Source of the DNA: Schistocerca nitens
Taxonomy: Eukaryota; Arthropoda; Insecta; Orthoptera; Acrididae
Direction of reading: 5' to 3'
Length of the DNA: 64,000 bases
NCBI RefSeq assembly: GCF_023898315.1
Contig: NC_064622.1
Span: forward strand, 178,456,178-178,520,177
Part shown: in pieces, positions 10,900-21,910 of the stretch
Position numbering within the stretch: position 1 is the first letter of the stretch
Layout: every line of letters starts with the position of its first letter
Position numbers and translations under genes: made by a program
Notes under the pieces: model-generated
Databases searched by the model: none
The model's input: only the letters and a program-made list of their open reading frames with translations
What the model was told of the DNA's origin: nothing

Positions 10900-11908
10900 A
10901 TCTTGCCCTTTTCTCATGATAACCTACAAACCATAGACGAAGGACAACAGGCAGATTCCAAATTCCTAGATTTCTGAAAAACATGTGACATGTTGCCCCA
11001 CTGCAGACTGATAATGAAGGGATGAGCATACGGAATAGGTTCCCAGATATGTGAGTGGCTTGAATACTTCTCAGGTAATGAAACCCTGTATATTGTCTTT
11101 GATGGTGAGTGTTCATCAGAGATAAGTTTATTGTCAGAAGTGCCCCAGGAAAGTGTGACAGGACTGTTATGCTTTATATACATAAGCGATCCGACAGAGT
11201 GAGCAGCAACCTGCAGCTGTTTGCTGATGACACTGTAGTTCTCAAGAAGGTGTCATTGTTGAGCGACTAGGAGAATACAAGATGACTTAGACAAAATTTC
11301 TAGCAGCTTGCTCTAACTGCAGAAAAATTCATGTTAATGCCGGTGGGTAGGAAAAACGACTTCATAATGCTTGAATACAGCATTAGTAGCACACTGCTCA
11401 AGATAGTCACGTCAATTAAATAGAAAGTTGCAAAGCAATATGAAATGGAACAAGCTGTTCAAGATGGTAGTAGGGAAGGTGAATGGTTGACTTCAGTTTA
11501 TAGGGAGAATTTTAGGAACGTGTGGTGGTTCTGTGACGGAGACCATGTATAGAACACTAGTGTGTCCCATTCTTGGTTACTGCTTGAGTGTTAGGGAACC
11601 CCTTGAGGTCAGATTAAAGGAAGACATTGAAGCAATTCAGAAGCACTGCGCTACATTTTTTTATCAGTGGCTTCAGTCAATATGCAAGTATTACGAAGGT
11701 GCTTCATGAACTCAAATAGGAACCCTTGGAGGGAAGGTGACATTCTTCTTGTGGAACACTATTAAGAAAATTTAGAGAACTGGCATTAGCTGACTGCAGA
11801 ATGATTCTACCACCACCAATGTAAATTTCACATAAGGACAACTAAGATAGGAGAATTTAGGACTCGCACAGAGAGTCACTTTTCCCTCGCTCTATTTGCG
11901 AGTGTAAA
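10900..11908 (+). pseudogene. LINE reverse transcriptase remnant
   Basis: A patchwork of frames gives VPQESVTG (about 11140), a LFADD catalytic motif (about 11218-11232) and a C-terminal run resembling the copies at 35585 and 60760. Multiple stops and indels are present. The upstream endonuclease and the first RT motifs are missing. Confidence 0.7.
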
Positions 11909-11916
11909 AGGAAAGT

Positions 11917-13394
11917 TGTTGTTGTTGTGGTCTTTAGTCCTGAGACTGGTTTGATGCAGCTCTCCATGCTACTCTATCCTGTGCAAGCTTCTTCATCTCC
12001 CAGTACCTACAACAACTTACATCCTTCTGAATCTGCTTAGTGTATTCATCTCTTGGTCTCCCTCTACGATTTTTACCCTCCACGCTGCCCTCCAATACTA
12101 AACTGGTGATCCCTTCATGCCTCAGAACATGTCCTATCAACCGATCCCTTCTTCTGGTCAAGTTGTGCCACAAACTTCTCTTCTCCCCAATCCTATTCAA
12201 TACTTCCTCATTAGTTATGTGATCTACCCATCTAATCTTCAGCATTCTTCTGTAGCACCACATTTCAAAAGCTTCTATTCTCTTATTGTCCAAACTATTT
12301 ATCGTCCATGTTTCACTTCCATACATGGCTACACTCCATACAAATACTTTCAGAAATGACTTCCTGACACTTAAATCTATACTCGATATTAACAAATTTC
12401 TCTTCTTCAGAAACGCTTTCCTCGCCATTGCCAGTCTACATTTTATATCCTCTCTACTTCGATCATCATCAGTTACTTTGCTCCCCAAATAGCAAAACTC
12501 CTTTACTACTTTAAGTGTCTCATTTCCTAATCTAATTCCCTCAGCATCACCCGACTTAATTCGACTACATTCCATTATCCTCGTTTTGCTTTTGTTGATG
12601 TTCATCTTATATCCTCCTTTCAAGACGCTATCCATTCCATTCAACTGCTCTTCCAAGTCCTTTGCTGTCTCTGACAGAATTACAATGTCATCAGCGAACC
12701 TCAAAGTTTTTATTTCTTCTCCATGGATTTTAATACCTACTCTGAATTTTTCTTTTGTTTCCTTTACTGCTTGCTCAATATAGAGATTGAATAACATCGG
12801 GGAGAGGCTACAACCCTGTCTTACTCCCTTCCCCACCACTGCTTCCCTTTCATGCCCCTCGACTCTTATAACTGCCATCTGGTTTCTGTACAAATTGTAA
12901 ATAGCCTTTCGCTCCCTGTGTTTTACCCCTGCCACCTTTAGAATTTGAAAGAGAGTATTCCAGTCAACATTGTCAAAAGCTTTCTCTAAGTCTACAAATG
13001 CTAGAAACGTAGGTTTGCCTTTCCTTATTCTTTCTTCTAAGATAAGTCGTAAGGTCAGTATTGCCTCACGTGTTCCAGTATTTCTACGGAATCCAAACTG
13101 ATCTTCCCCGAGGTCGGCTTCTACTAGTTTTTCCATTCGTCTGTAAAGAATTCGTGTTAGTATTTTGCAGCTGTGGCTTATTAAACTGATAGTTCGGTAA
13201 TTTTGACATCTGTCAACACCTGCTTTCTTTGGGATTGGAATTATTATGTTCTTCTTGAAGTCTGAGGGTATTTTGCCTGTTTCATACATCTTGCTCACCA
13301 GATGGTAGAGTTTTGTCAGGACTGGCTCTCCCAAGGCCGTCAGTAGTTCCAATGGAATGTTGTCTACTCCGGGGGCCTTGTTTCAACTCAGGTC
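11917..13394 (-). mobile_element. RTE-type LINE, 5'-truncated, nested insertion with 8-bp target duplication
   Basis: The insertion is flanked by AGGAAAGT at 11909-11916 and 13395-13402. On the minus strand its 3' end is GGACTAAAGACCACAACAAC, with a CAA-repeat tail, the same ending as the plus-strand copy at 21060-21122. It lacks the endonuclease half, consistent with incomplete target-primed reverse transcription. It is younger than the LINE it split. Confidence 0.93.
11934..13394 (-). CDS. RTE-type reverse transcriptase, open but 5'-truncated
   Basis: The frame is open from the truncation point (13394) to TAA at 11934-11936. It gives about 486 residues, of which 472 follow the first in-frame ATG at 13352. 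In order it has motif 0/1 (PIPKKAGVDRCQNYRTISL), motif A (FLAFVDLEKAFDNVDW), GVRQGCSLSPMLFNLY, the catalytic LRFADDIVIL, then a C-terminal region with MYGSETWTIN and RRGRPRDEY, typical of RTE LINEs. A full RTE protein is about 1000 residues with an N-terminal AP endonuclease, which is lost here. No inactivating stop is seen in the retained part, which implies a fairly recent insertion. It has no promoter of its own and is unlikely to be functional. Confidence 0.9.
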
Positions 13395-13618
13395 AGGAAA
13401 GTAAATGACTAGTAATGGCACATGGTATCCTCCACCATGCACCACATGGTGGCTTGCAGAGTATTTGTGTAGATTTAGATTTTGGCAGAGTATATTTCAA
13501 GATTAGCTGGCTCTTCAAAAAATACTGAATACAATGTGTCTCCCATCCTCTGTCAAGAATGTAAATTATGTTAAGTTCTGTAAAGGATAATCTAGGTCTA
13601 AGAAGACCAGTACTACCT

Positions 13619-13656
13619 GTATATACAAGGTTCTGTTGTATATACAAGGTTCTGTT
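13619..13656. repeat. 19-bp perfect tandem duplication
   Basis: GTATATACAAGGTTCTGTT occurs twice in direct succession (13619-13637, 13638-13656), exactly at the left edge of a GC-rich block. This looks like a target duplication or slippage product at an insertion edge. Confidence 0.85.
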
Positions 13657-14192
13657 ACCGAGAACGAAAGTGCGGCGGGACCGAACAGGAGCGGCCCGCG
13701 ATTAAACAAAATGTACAACGGGAAAGGATGGACACGAACAACGACTGACGACCGAGCAAGACCCTACGAACAATAACACGCAAGAAACAACAGGGTCACA
13801 AGCGAAAAACCTTACGAATCAACAACATCCACTCGTACACGGAAACAAGCAAAGTAAATGCAATGTCTGTAGGCAAGATGTCAATAGATTCATGCGAATA
13901 AATACATGATAGGGTACGTCGCTATTGGCCGCTAGGACCACGTGCTCCATTGTGGCGCCCTCACATTATACGTGGGCCTGCAGCGTGCGCAACCATGGCT
14001 TATGGCGTGTTGGCTGCAGAGACCTCTAGTGGTAATCAAGGTCCATGCCGTCTGGCACAGATTCGAAACCCGCAGCACTTGGTACCAGAGTTTCCATGTC
14101 AGTGTGGGAAATAACACAGTTTGTCCATCATGGTACTGCCAGTAGCAGAGAAATTCGACATTAGTTGAAAGATATTCATCTCTGAGCATTGG
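13657..14192. other. GC-rich unclassified block
   Basis: The composition changes abruptly from AT-rich flanks to GC-richer sequence with CpGs (for example GTGCGGCGGGACCGAACAGG near 13668). No protein motif is recognised on either strand. It is probably part of a dispersed element not seen elsewhere in the window. Confidence 0.4.
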
Positions 14193-14216
14193 CAATATTA
14201 CTGTACAGTAATATTG
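14193..14216. repeat. 24-bp perfect palindrome
   Basis: CAATATTACTGT followed by ACAGTAATATTG is fully self-complementary. It lies just right of the GC-rich block. Confidence 0.9.
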
Positions 14217-16214
14217 AGTAATATTATTGACTGCTCAATAAAAATGTGAAATATTAAGTCTGATTAGAATTTTGAATGATCAAGATTCTGATGCCATGGG
14301 AATTCATATATTTTCTTTCTTGTAGAAGGAAAACAGATGAACGGAAAAGTGGTATAATGAGCATCAAAAATTCACTCACAAAATGCATTGAGAAAATTGA
14401 GGTAGAATGAGATTAATATTTATTTGTTTTTGGTGAGCAGCAGAATCATCTTACTTTTCCAGTTTTTAAATTCACCTGTACTAACATCCCACAATGTTAA
14501 TAATGATTTTTGTGTATTTCACTGCATTCTAATATCCATGATCTTTCTTTTTTTTTTTTAATTCATTTTTGTAGATAAAAGTAACTGCGAATGCAGAGAA
14601 GCCAAGAGGGTGTGCTTTAATGAAGGACGTGAGCAACTGGCCAGCATATTCTCAATATATTTCATTAAATTCATTGATTGTAATGGATAACCTACTTCCA
14701 TTTTTCATTGTTTTCAATAAATGAATAACGCATAATTTATAGGTAAAATTATCTTCCTTGAATATGTCAACAAACAAAGTGATTTCCTTTCTGATACACA
14801 TATCATTTAAGCAGACAGTATTTCCAAGTTTGTCACCCTCACTTTTGTATCAGCACAAAATATGGCTACAATGCCAGTACTGTGGGGAAGAGAGAATGCT
14901 TACCTCCCCTCACTGCTTTTCTCTTCTTAGCAGTCCTAATACGGGGCTACCTCATGGCTATTTCTGACAGAATGTGGTGATTCTTTTTATGTATTGGTAT
15001 TTATATGTTATGAGAAGTTGGAGTCAGTGTTATTCTGGCTGCTTCACAACTGGAAAATTATTCACGTCAGTGACTCAGTTGTGTTACTTCTCGCAGTTAG
15101 TTGGCCAACATGATGTTTTCATTTTAAAAGGCGCCACCAACACACAAAATTCGAAATATATGGCTGTGTTTTTAGTTTGTTACAGAAATTAGCCTTTGAT
15201 AATCATATAATTACTTTTATAAAAATGCAGCGCTAAGGAGATTTTTGCAATTTCGTTAAGCAGGGATCAAAAAAATTTACTTATAGTCACTTTACTCAAT
15301 TATGATTCAATATCGGAAAAACTGATTACTTTCACTGTTTCAAAGGAAGAACCACTAATCAAGAGTAATCTCCTACATTTACATTTATTTGTATTTGTCA
15401 ACAATAGTGAATACTTACATGTTTAGTACAACTCTGGGCCATCATCATTTAGAAAAATGGCGCTGACCTTTGCACCAATGTTCCCCTATAAAATTTGCAT
15501 AAAGCATTTAAGTCATTCACTTCATTAATGTAGGATCTGTTACAGTAAAACATTAGCAATACTTTTAAGTAATATTTTATTATATTTAAGCTAAATATTA
15601 CACGAAACTTACATGTCACAAAATGGCTTCTTATACTAGGCAGAAACAAAAGGGAAGAGAGAATGATCCTTTTGTAAAAGGAACAGAGATTGCAATTACA
15701 TTTGCAGATCATATTAATTGATTACAGTCTTTGTTATTTTTCTGCGATAATATTTATTTCGTTACAATGTCAGTTTTGTTACATTTGGGAAGTTATCAAA
15801 ATCATTTTTATCAGTTAAGTAGTGTACTGCCACAAGCACTGCACAAAGGGTAAACTCACTGAGGTCAAACTGTACACTGTCCAGATGTGTCACACTGTGC
15901 AAGGCTGATACAATGAACATAGATGTCACATTAGTGTGGTCAGCCAGCTGCTACTGACTGATGTCTTGATACAGGACAAAGCATTAACCCATGAGCACGC
16001 GTGCTGTGAGCATTTTGCTCACAGAAATTTTAAAACAGTTGGCATTTTGTCAACAATGCCTACATGGTTCTTGTTCACTCAGTAGCTTGTATTATACGTC
16101 ACCTCACGAGCCAGTCATCGTGACAGTGGGCGGGGCTACAGCTACCATCTTGATGCCATAATGTTTCTATATACTGTACACAGTGGTTGCAGCATGTGGT
16201 CTGTGTCTCTGCTA
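14217..16214. other. no gene recognised
   Basis: AT-rich intergenic sequence. No terminal repeats, RT or transposase motifs, or plausible spliced exons were seen. Confidence 0.45.
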
Positions 16215-17368
16215 CTTTGCTTTCTGTGATGTGTTAAAACGTGATATGCAACAGAAAATCCCACCACTTGTGAAGCGTATTCTGCGATTAAGTTTTTGTT
16301 GGCAGAAAAGTGGTATGTATCAGAAAGGAATAACGAATTAATGACGAGTGAGGCAATGGTGCATTGATTTTAAAAATTGCTGTGCAAAAATTTTCACAAT
16401 GAGGACTGGAGTGGTAGACTTAGCCTTGTAACTGAAAAACTGGTGATGAAAATCAATGACAAAATTCATGAAAATCGTCATTTCATGGTAATGGAACTCT
16501 CACAGTATTTTCCCCAGATTTAATGGAGTTTGGTGTATAAGATTGTGGTGGAGAAGCTTGGTTATCACAAATTTTGTGATAGATGGGTTCCCAAAATGCT
16601 AAAGGAAGACCACAAAAAACAGAGACAGGCTGCAGCACTGACCTTCCTTGAAGCTCATGAGGAAAATGGCAACAAAGTTATCAATCATATCATAACTGGG
16701 TATGAGACTTGGGGGGAAGCATGGAAGTTGTGAACAAAAGGGCAGTCGATGGAATGGGGACATACAAATTCTCCCCAGAAACCAAGAAAGAGATTGCAAA
16801 CACTGGCTACTATGTTAAGGGCTAGGAGTGATTCTCATTGATTTGGAAGTGATTCTCATTGATTTCCTTGAACATGGCACAACAGTTGACTTAAAGAGGT
16901 ATTGTTAAACATTGACAAAGTTAAGGTAGGCAACATAAAACAAATGCTGAGGAAAAATTAGCTCAAAAGTTTTGTTTTTCCACGAAAATGTCTGTCCAAT
17001 TGTACCCAACAGCACCTATGGTGTTTTGAATGGCAGGTGTTTGATCACCCACCAAACAGCCCAGATTTGGTGTTGAGCAACTACCATCTCTTCACAGCAA
17101 TGAAGGCATGGCTTGCTACACAACACTTTGATATTGACACTAAACTGCATGCCAGTATAACCAGCATTTGCAACTGCAGGCAGCAAATTTCTACAGAGAT
17201 GGTATTGAGAAATTTGTGCTGCAGTATGATAAGTGCTTCAGATTCAATGACTGTTATTTAGGAAAATAGCTTAGGAGTGTGCCTTGAAAATGTATAAAAC
17301 AAAATTTGATTTTTCCATATTGTTAATTTTTTATTTCAAAATGTCTGTTACTTTCTGGATAGCTCTCA
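16215..17368 (+). mobile_element. mariner relic (left end lost)
   Basis: The right end, CTGTTACTTTCTGGATAGCTC followed by TCA and then TA (17369-17370), matches mariner-type termini complementary to CGAGGGCTATCCAGAAAG. No matching left terminus was found, so the 5' end is decayed or deleted and the start coordinate marks only where coding similarity begins. Confidence 0.7.
16245..17262 (+). pseudogene. mariner (DD34D-type) transposase remnant
   Basis: Recognisable pieces are an N-terminal helix-turn-helix fragment (about 16245-16330), EKLGYHKFCDRWVPKML (about 16550-16600, the mariner WVP linker), a damaged first catalytic motif (ITGYETW, where GDETW is expected, so the Asp is Tyr), and FDHPPNSPDLVLSNYHLF (about 17038-17092), where the third catalytic Asp is Asn. 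With two catalytic Asp residues replaced, plus frameshifts and a 22-bp repeat (TGATTCTCATTGATTT, twice in 16830-16866), the copy is dead. Confidence 0.82.
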
Positions 17369-17535
17369 TAGCTCATCGCACAGGTGTCGAACTAAGTAAA
17401 TATGTCGCAAGTCATTTTTTTAAATGTCATTTTGTGTGTACTGCTCTTGGTTTTTTGTGGTTTTTTAATTATTTATGATGGCTAAGTCAATTTAATAAGT
17501 CACAATTGCAAAATACTAACACAAATTCTTTACAG

Positions 17536-17822
17536 ATAAATAGAAAAGCTGGTAGAAGCTGACCTTGGAGAAGATCAGCTTGGATTCCACAGAAATGTAG
17601 GAATATGCGAGACATTACTGATACTATGACTTATCTTAGAAGATAGGTTAAGGAAAGGCAAACTACATTTACAGCATTTGTAGACTTAGAGAAAGCTTTT
17701 GACAATGTTGACTGGAATACTCTCTCTCTAATTCTGGAGGTGGCAAGGGTAAAATACATGAAGCGGAAGGCTATTTACAATTTTTACAGAAACTAGATGG
17801 CAGTTATGAGTAATGGGACACA
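17536..17822 (+). pseudogene. RTE reverse transcriptase, N-terminal remnant
   Basis: Frame patches give EADLGEDQLGFHRN-like and AFVDLEKAFDNVDWNTL sequences matching the intact frame at 11934-13394. In-frame stops occur. Confidence 0.78.
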
Positions 17823-17823
17823 A

Positions 17824-17870
17824 AAGTTCAAATGGTTCAAATGGCCCTGAGCACTATGGGACTTAACTTC
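17824..17870 (-). repeat. SINE 3'-end fragment
   Basis: A 45-bp piece (GGTTCAAATGGCCCTGAGCA...) matches the end of the complete tRNA-derived SINE at 28313-28510 in the same orientation. It sits exactly at the junction between the left RTE part and the PLE. Confidence 0.8.
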
Positions 17871-18325
17871 TAAGTATCGGGTTTCCATTTTTGTGTATTT
17901 TTGGCTGTGCTCTTAGGTGTGGTGCTTTTGGATTCATACATGTAAGGTATTTCTTTTCAGTTTCTGTCAACAGGAAATGTGTGTTCTTTAATTGTTCCTT
18001 AATTTTACTTTGGAATTGTTTGGTTGGGTCTTTTTCAATGTGCTGAATGTTATTAGCAGCAAAAAATTCATTTGTTTTGTCTATGTATTCTTTTTCTTTC
18101 ATCACAACTAATGTATTACTTTTGTCTGACTTTACAACTATGGATTGGTTGTTTTTCAGTTTATTATTTATAGATTTTAAAGTTTTTGAATCATTTATTG
18201 TATATTTAGATCTAAACTTATCTTTATTCATTTCTTTCTCAAGAAGCTTGCTTACTTTGTGACCTATTGCTGCTTTTGTATTTGAATTTAATTTTGCAGC
18301 ATCTGCAATATGAAATATGTTCTAG
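17871..18325 (-). pseudogene. inverted middle segment of PLE protein
   Basis: On the minus strand it encodes a Lys-rich stretch (IADAAKLNSNTKAAIGHK near 18320-18265, SIVVKSDKSNTLVVM near 18130) and ends in the PLE hallmark LRAQPKIHKNGNP (about 17925-17885). The next residues expected in the protein are found on the plus strand at 18602. The segment has therefore been moved upstream and flipped. Confidence 0.75.
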
Positions 18326-19990
18326 CAGCAACATAGCAAAACTTATAGAACACAAAGCAGAAAACCTCTGGCTGAAAACCGAAATAAGGCATTTACATAA
18401 GAAAAAGGACTTACTAAACAGAAAGCTACTCAACATGCAGATAGAAGCAGCAAACAACATGGAACCTACAGTTTATGACAGAATTTGCAGGCATATCCAG
18501 GACATAGTCGACAAGGAGTACTTGACCATTTGCAACACACATAACAAGAAACTACAGACCTTGACATCCAAACAAGACAAGAGATCCAACCTTGAGATAA
18601 CGTCCCGTGGTCAACTCTATAAACAGCCCCGCATACAAACTGTCACAAAAACTAAATAACATACTGGTGAAAAATTATACATATGAAACAACATATTCCA
18701 TAAAAAACAGCATGATTCTAGCCAAAGAACTAAGAACCAGAAAGCTCCCCCAAGATGCACAGTTTATATCACTTGACATCACCAACCTTTATTCAAACAT
18801 ACCCATACAAGAAGCTCTAACAGTAATACAAAAGAACCTTATGCAACACAAGAAACTTTCATACACAGAGATTGTCGAATTTATGGAACTCCTTCAGCTA
18901 ACCCTAAGTTACAACTACTTTACCTTTAATGACAACATTTATAAGCAACCAGATGGCCTAGCAATGGGATCACGTATATCCGGTACCATAGGTGACATAT
19001 ACATAAATCACTTAGAACAAAAATTATTTGACAGCCAAGAACCTTGCCTAAAGAAAATAGAATTTTATAGGAGATATGTAGATGACACACAACTGTTAGT
19101 GAAAGGAGATACCAAAGACATCACAGACATTCTTAATCATCAATAATCTAAATGAGAAAATCAAATTTACAGTGGAACATGAGCAAAATAAAAGTATCAA
19201 CTTTCTGGACCTAAATATTACAAGACACAACAACACATGCACATTCAAAATTTATAGGAAAAACACAGTGACTGACACCACAATCCCTGCAACCTCATGT
19301 CACCCAAATATCCATAAACAGGCAGCACACAGGTCAATGCTGCATAGGGCAACAAAAATACCATTGAACCAGGAAAATATGCAACAAGAAATAAACACAG
19401 TGAAGAAGATTGCAGTTGCCAATGGTTACAATGCTTCCATGGTTGACACAATCTTAGACAAAGTGAAGAGAAACCCAGGTACAAACTGCACCACAGAAGA
19501 AAAAGAGAAAAACAAATATATATCTAGCATTCCATACATAGGCAATATATCACAGAAGATTGCAAAAATTTTCAAAAATCACAGAGTAAAAATTGGGTTT
19601 TCTACACCCAATAAACTACACCAAAAACTAATACATAATATAAAGTGTAATCATGATCCATATTCAGACTCTGGAATATACAAGGTAACATGCCAGGAAT
19701 GCTCCAAGTTCTACGTATGACAAACAGGCTGAAATATTAACACCAGGTACACAGAGCACATTAGAGCATACACACACAACAAACACACTACATCAGCAAT
19801 AGCAACACATATACGTAATACAGGACACCCATTTGGAAAAATAGAGCAAAATGTCAAAGTACTCCACTGACTAAATAAAGGACATAAAATGGATTTGCTT
19901 GAAGAACTGGAGATATATTCACATTACAGAAAATATGAAGATAAAATATTAAATGAAAAACTTGAAAGTGAATCAGTGAATTTCTTCAGA
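18326..19990 (+). pseudogene. PLE N-terminal region, RT and GIY-YIG endonuclease
   Basis: 18326-18597 encodes a Lys/Glu/Leu-rich, probably coiled-coil N-terminus (KAENLWLKTEIRHLHKKK). A frame change at about 18600 leads into RT: VNSINSPAYKLSQKLN, motif A ISLDITNLYSNIP (about 18766-18806), LAMGSRISGTIGD, and the catalytic FYRRYVDDTQLLV (about 19064-19103). A frameshift near 19145 leads to SINFLDLN and then the endonuclease core GIYKVTCQECSKFYV (19673-19718), interrupted by TGA right after FYV. The RT Asp pair is intact but the gene is broken in several places. Confidence 0.82.
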
Positions 19991-20529
19991 TGTTTCGATA
20001 ATATACTTAAATAAAAATAGTAAAACATATAAATAAGCACAATTGTAAAAACAAACTGTTAAGATAAATAACCTCTGTACAAAAGCATATCATAATCTGT
20101 GGAAGACCTATAATGTTATCTCTGTGAACTACCTGTAAGAAGATCTTTGTAACTGTTTTGTTTATATAAGATATTTTCGATGTGTGAAGTGTACAAGTTG
20201 TGTGTGATGTTAAGTGTGTGTGAGACTTTACACAAATGGACCATTAGAAAACTGTAAGTACAAATTGTTCTCAAACTTTAGCCACTAACCTCACAGAAAG
20301 AATTGATACCCAACTAAAAATCGCGTTTCTTATGTATTACAGTAAAAGTCAACAAAATGAAGCAGACTCACACACACTGACATCATCAAAAGAAATGGCT
20401 TAACACACATCAAAAAAACGCACTTGAAAATGGGAATTATTTCTCAAAACGCGTCGTGCGAATAGTAAAATAAAGAAAAATTGTGACTGGTAGCAGAAGA
20501 TTTATTTATTTATAAACAAACCTATTGAC

Positions 20530-21060
20530 TTAAATCAGGTGACGCTGAGGGAATTAGATTAGGAAATGAGACACAAAGTAGTAGATGAGGTTTGCTACTT
20601 GGATAGTAAAGTAACTGATGATGGTTGAAGTAGACAAGATATAAAATGTAGACCGGCAATGATAAGAAAAGCATTTCTAAAGAAGAGAAATTTGTTAACA
20701 ATGGGTACAGATTTAAGTGTCATGAAGTATTTTCTGAAAGTATTTTTATGGAGTGTAGCCATGTATGGAAGTGAAACATGGACAATAAACAGTTTAGACA
20801 AGAAGATAATAGAAGCTTTTGAAATGTGTTGCTACAGAAGAATGCAGAAGATTACATGGGTAGATCACATGGTACTGAACAGAATTGGAGAAAAAAGAAT
20901 TTTGTGGCACATCCTGACTAGGAGGAGGAGTTGGTTGGTAGGACACGTTCTGAGGCATCAACGGATCACAAACGTGGGGGATAAAAATCGTAGAGGGAGA
21001 CCAAGAGATGAAGACACTAAGCAGATTCAGAAATAGTTGCTCGGAGATGATGAGGCATGG
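20530..21060 (+). pseudogene. RTE reverse transcriptase, C-terminal remnant
   Basis: The frame at 20659-21036 gives KAFLKKRNLL, MYGSETWTINSLDKK, CYRRMQKI and NRRGRPRDEDTKQIQK, closely matching the C-terminal 130 residues of the open frame at 11934-13394. The 3' end is GACTGAAGACCACAACAACA with a CAA repeat to 21122. Confidence 0.85.
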
Positions 21061-21146
21061 AGAGCTGCATTAGACGAGTCTTTGGACTGAAGACCACAAC
21101 AACAACTACAACAACAACAACAAGTACATATGAAATGAGTAAACTA

Positions 21147-21910
21147 CGAGGAATATCCACAAAGTACATTACATTTTGGAATTAAAAATAAATAAAGTAT
21201 TGGAAAATTTTTGAATTATATAGATGAAAGCCACACTTAAATACTACTTTTCTACATAGTTACCACTTAAATTAAGGCACTTATCGTAGCGATGGACGAG
21301 CTTGGAAATTCCTTCGTCATAAAATTCGGCCACCTGCGCCTTCAACCACGTAATGACTGTCTTTTGGGACAGAAAAGGTGTGATTTTTGTGGATCTCCTG
21401 GAAAGAGGCACTACAATAAACTCTAAAAGGTATTGCCAAACTCTGCACAACCTCAGAAGAGCAATACAAAACAAACACAGGGGAAAGTTGGGCTCAAAGA
21501 TCTTGCTGCTTCACGACAACGCCCGGGCCCACACAGCAAATGCCACTCATGAAGTTCTCGATTCTTTTAAGTGGGGGTTGTTTCCTCATCCGCCGCACAG
21601 TCCCGACCTGGCACCGAGCGATTTCCACTTATTCCCAGCAATGAAGAAGTGGTTGGCTATGCAGCGTTTTGACGATGACGCACAGCTTCAAGAAGAGGTA
21701 ACCACGTGGTTGAAGGCGCAGGCGGCCAAATTTTACGACGAAGGAATTTCCAAGCTCGTCCATCGCTACGATAAGTGCCTTAATTTAAATGGCAACTATG
21801 CAGAAAAGTAGTATTTAAGTGTGGCTTTCATCTGTATATAATAAAAAAAATTTCCAATACTTTATTTATTTTTAATTCCAAAACGTAATGTACTTTGTGG
21901 ATAGCCCTCG
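21147..21910 (+). mobile_element. foldback derivative of a mariner transposon
   Basis: The element is 764 bp with termini CGAGGAATATCCACAAAGTA (left) and the complement of CGAGGGCTATCCACAAAGTA (right). TA lies on the left (21145-21146) and TG on the right. The left arm (about 21147-21355) is an inverted copy of the right arm (about 21700-21910), including the last 37 codons of the transposase and the 3' UTR. The normal left end and the N-terminal half of the gene are gone, so it has about 205-bp inverted arms around a catalytic-core fragment. Confidence 0.9.
21353..21811 (+). pseudogene. mariner transposase C-terminal half, DD34D
   Basis: An open frame of about 150 codons encodes TVFWDRKGVIFVDLLERGTT (start of catalytic core part 2), LLLHDNARAHT (second Asp), HPPHSPDLAPSDFHLF (third Asp, 34 residues later) and a C-terminus ending NGNYAEK. 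The helix-turn-helix and first catalytic Asp are absent. The same C-terminal codons occur inverted at 21244-21355 (ISKLVHRYDKCLNL on the minus strand). It cannot encode an active enzyme, but the end sequences could still be mobilised. Confidence 0.88.

Larger units (their letters stand above)
10870..13481 (+). mobile_element. non-LTR retrotransposon (LINE) relic, split by a nested LINE
   Basis: A 5'-truncated plus-strand LINE occupies 10870-11916 and resumes at 13395-13481. The left part includes a degraded RT (LQLFADDTVVLKK-like, near 11215) and the C-terminal region. The right part is its 3' UTR (CCTCCACCATGCACCACATG) ending in TGTAGATTTAGATT, the hexamer-type tail seen in related copies at 36330 and 63200. 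The intervening 1478 bp is another element bounded by an 8-bp duplication. Confidence 0.8.
17871..20512 (+). mobile_element. second-type Penelope-like element, internally rearranged
   Basis: This PLE differs from the four pyrimidine-rich ones: it is A-rich on its coding strand and Lys/Asn-rich in protein. The order on the plus strand is an inverted middle block (17871-18325), an N-terminal block (18326-18600), RT (18602-19145), endonuclease (about 19170-19960) and an AT-rich 3' UTR to about 20512. The inverted block encodes sequence that should lie between the N-terminal block and the RT. Confidence 0.78.
17536..21122 (+). mobile_element. RTE LINE relic split into two parts
   Basis: The left part (17536-17822) carries RT motif 1/A (FRRN-like, then LEKAFDNVDWNTL near 17690-17720). 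The right part (about 20530-21122) carries the RTE C-terminus and the CAA-rich 3' tail. Between them lie a SINE fragment and a rearranged PLE. Compared with the copy at 11934-13394, about 330 bp of RTE sequence, including the catalytic FADD, is missing at the junction, so the insertion came with a deletion or later loss. Confidence 0.82.
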
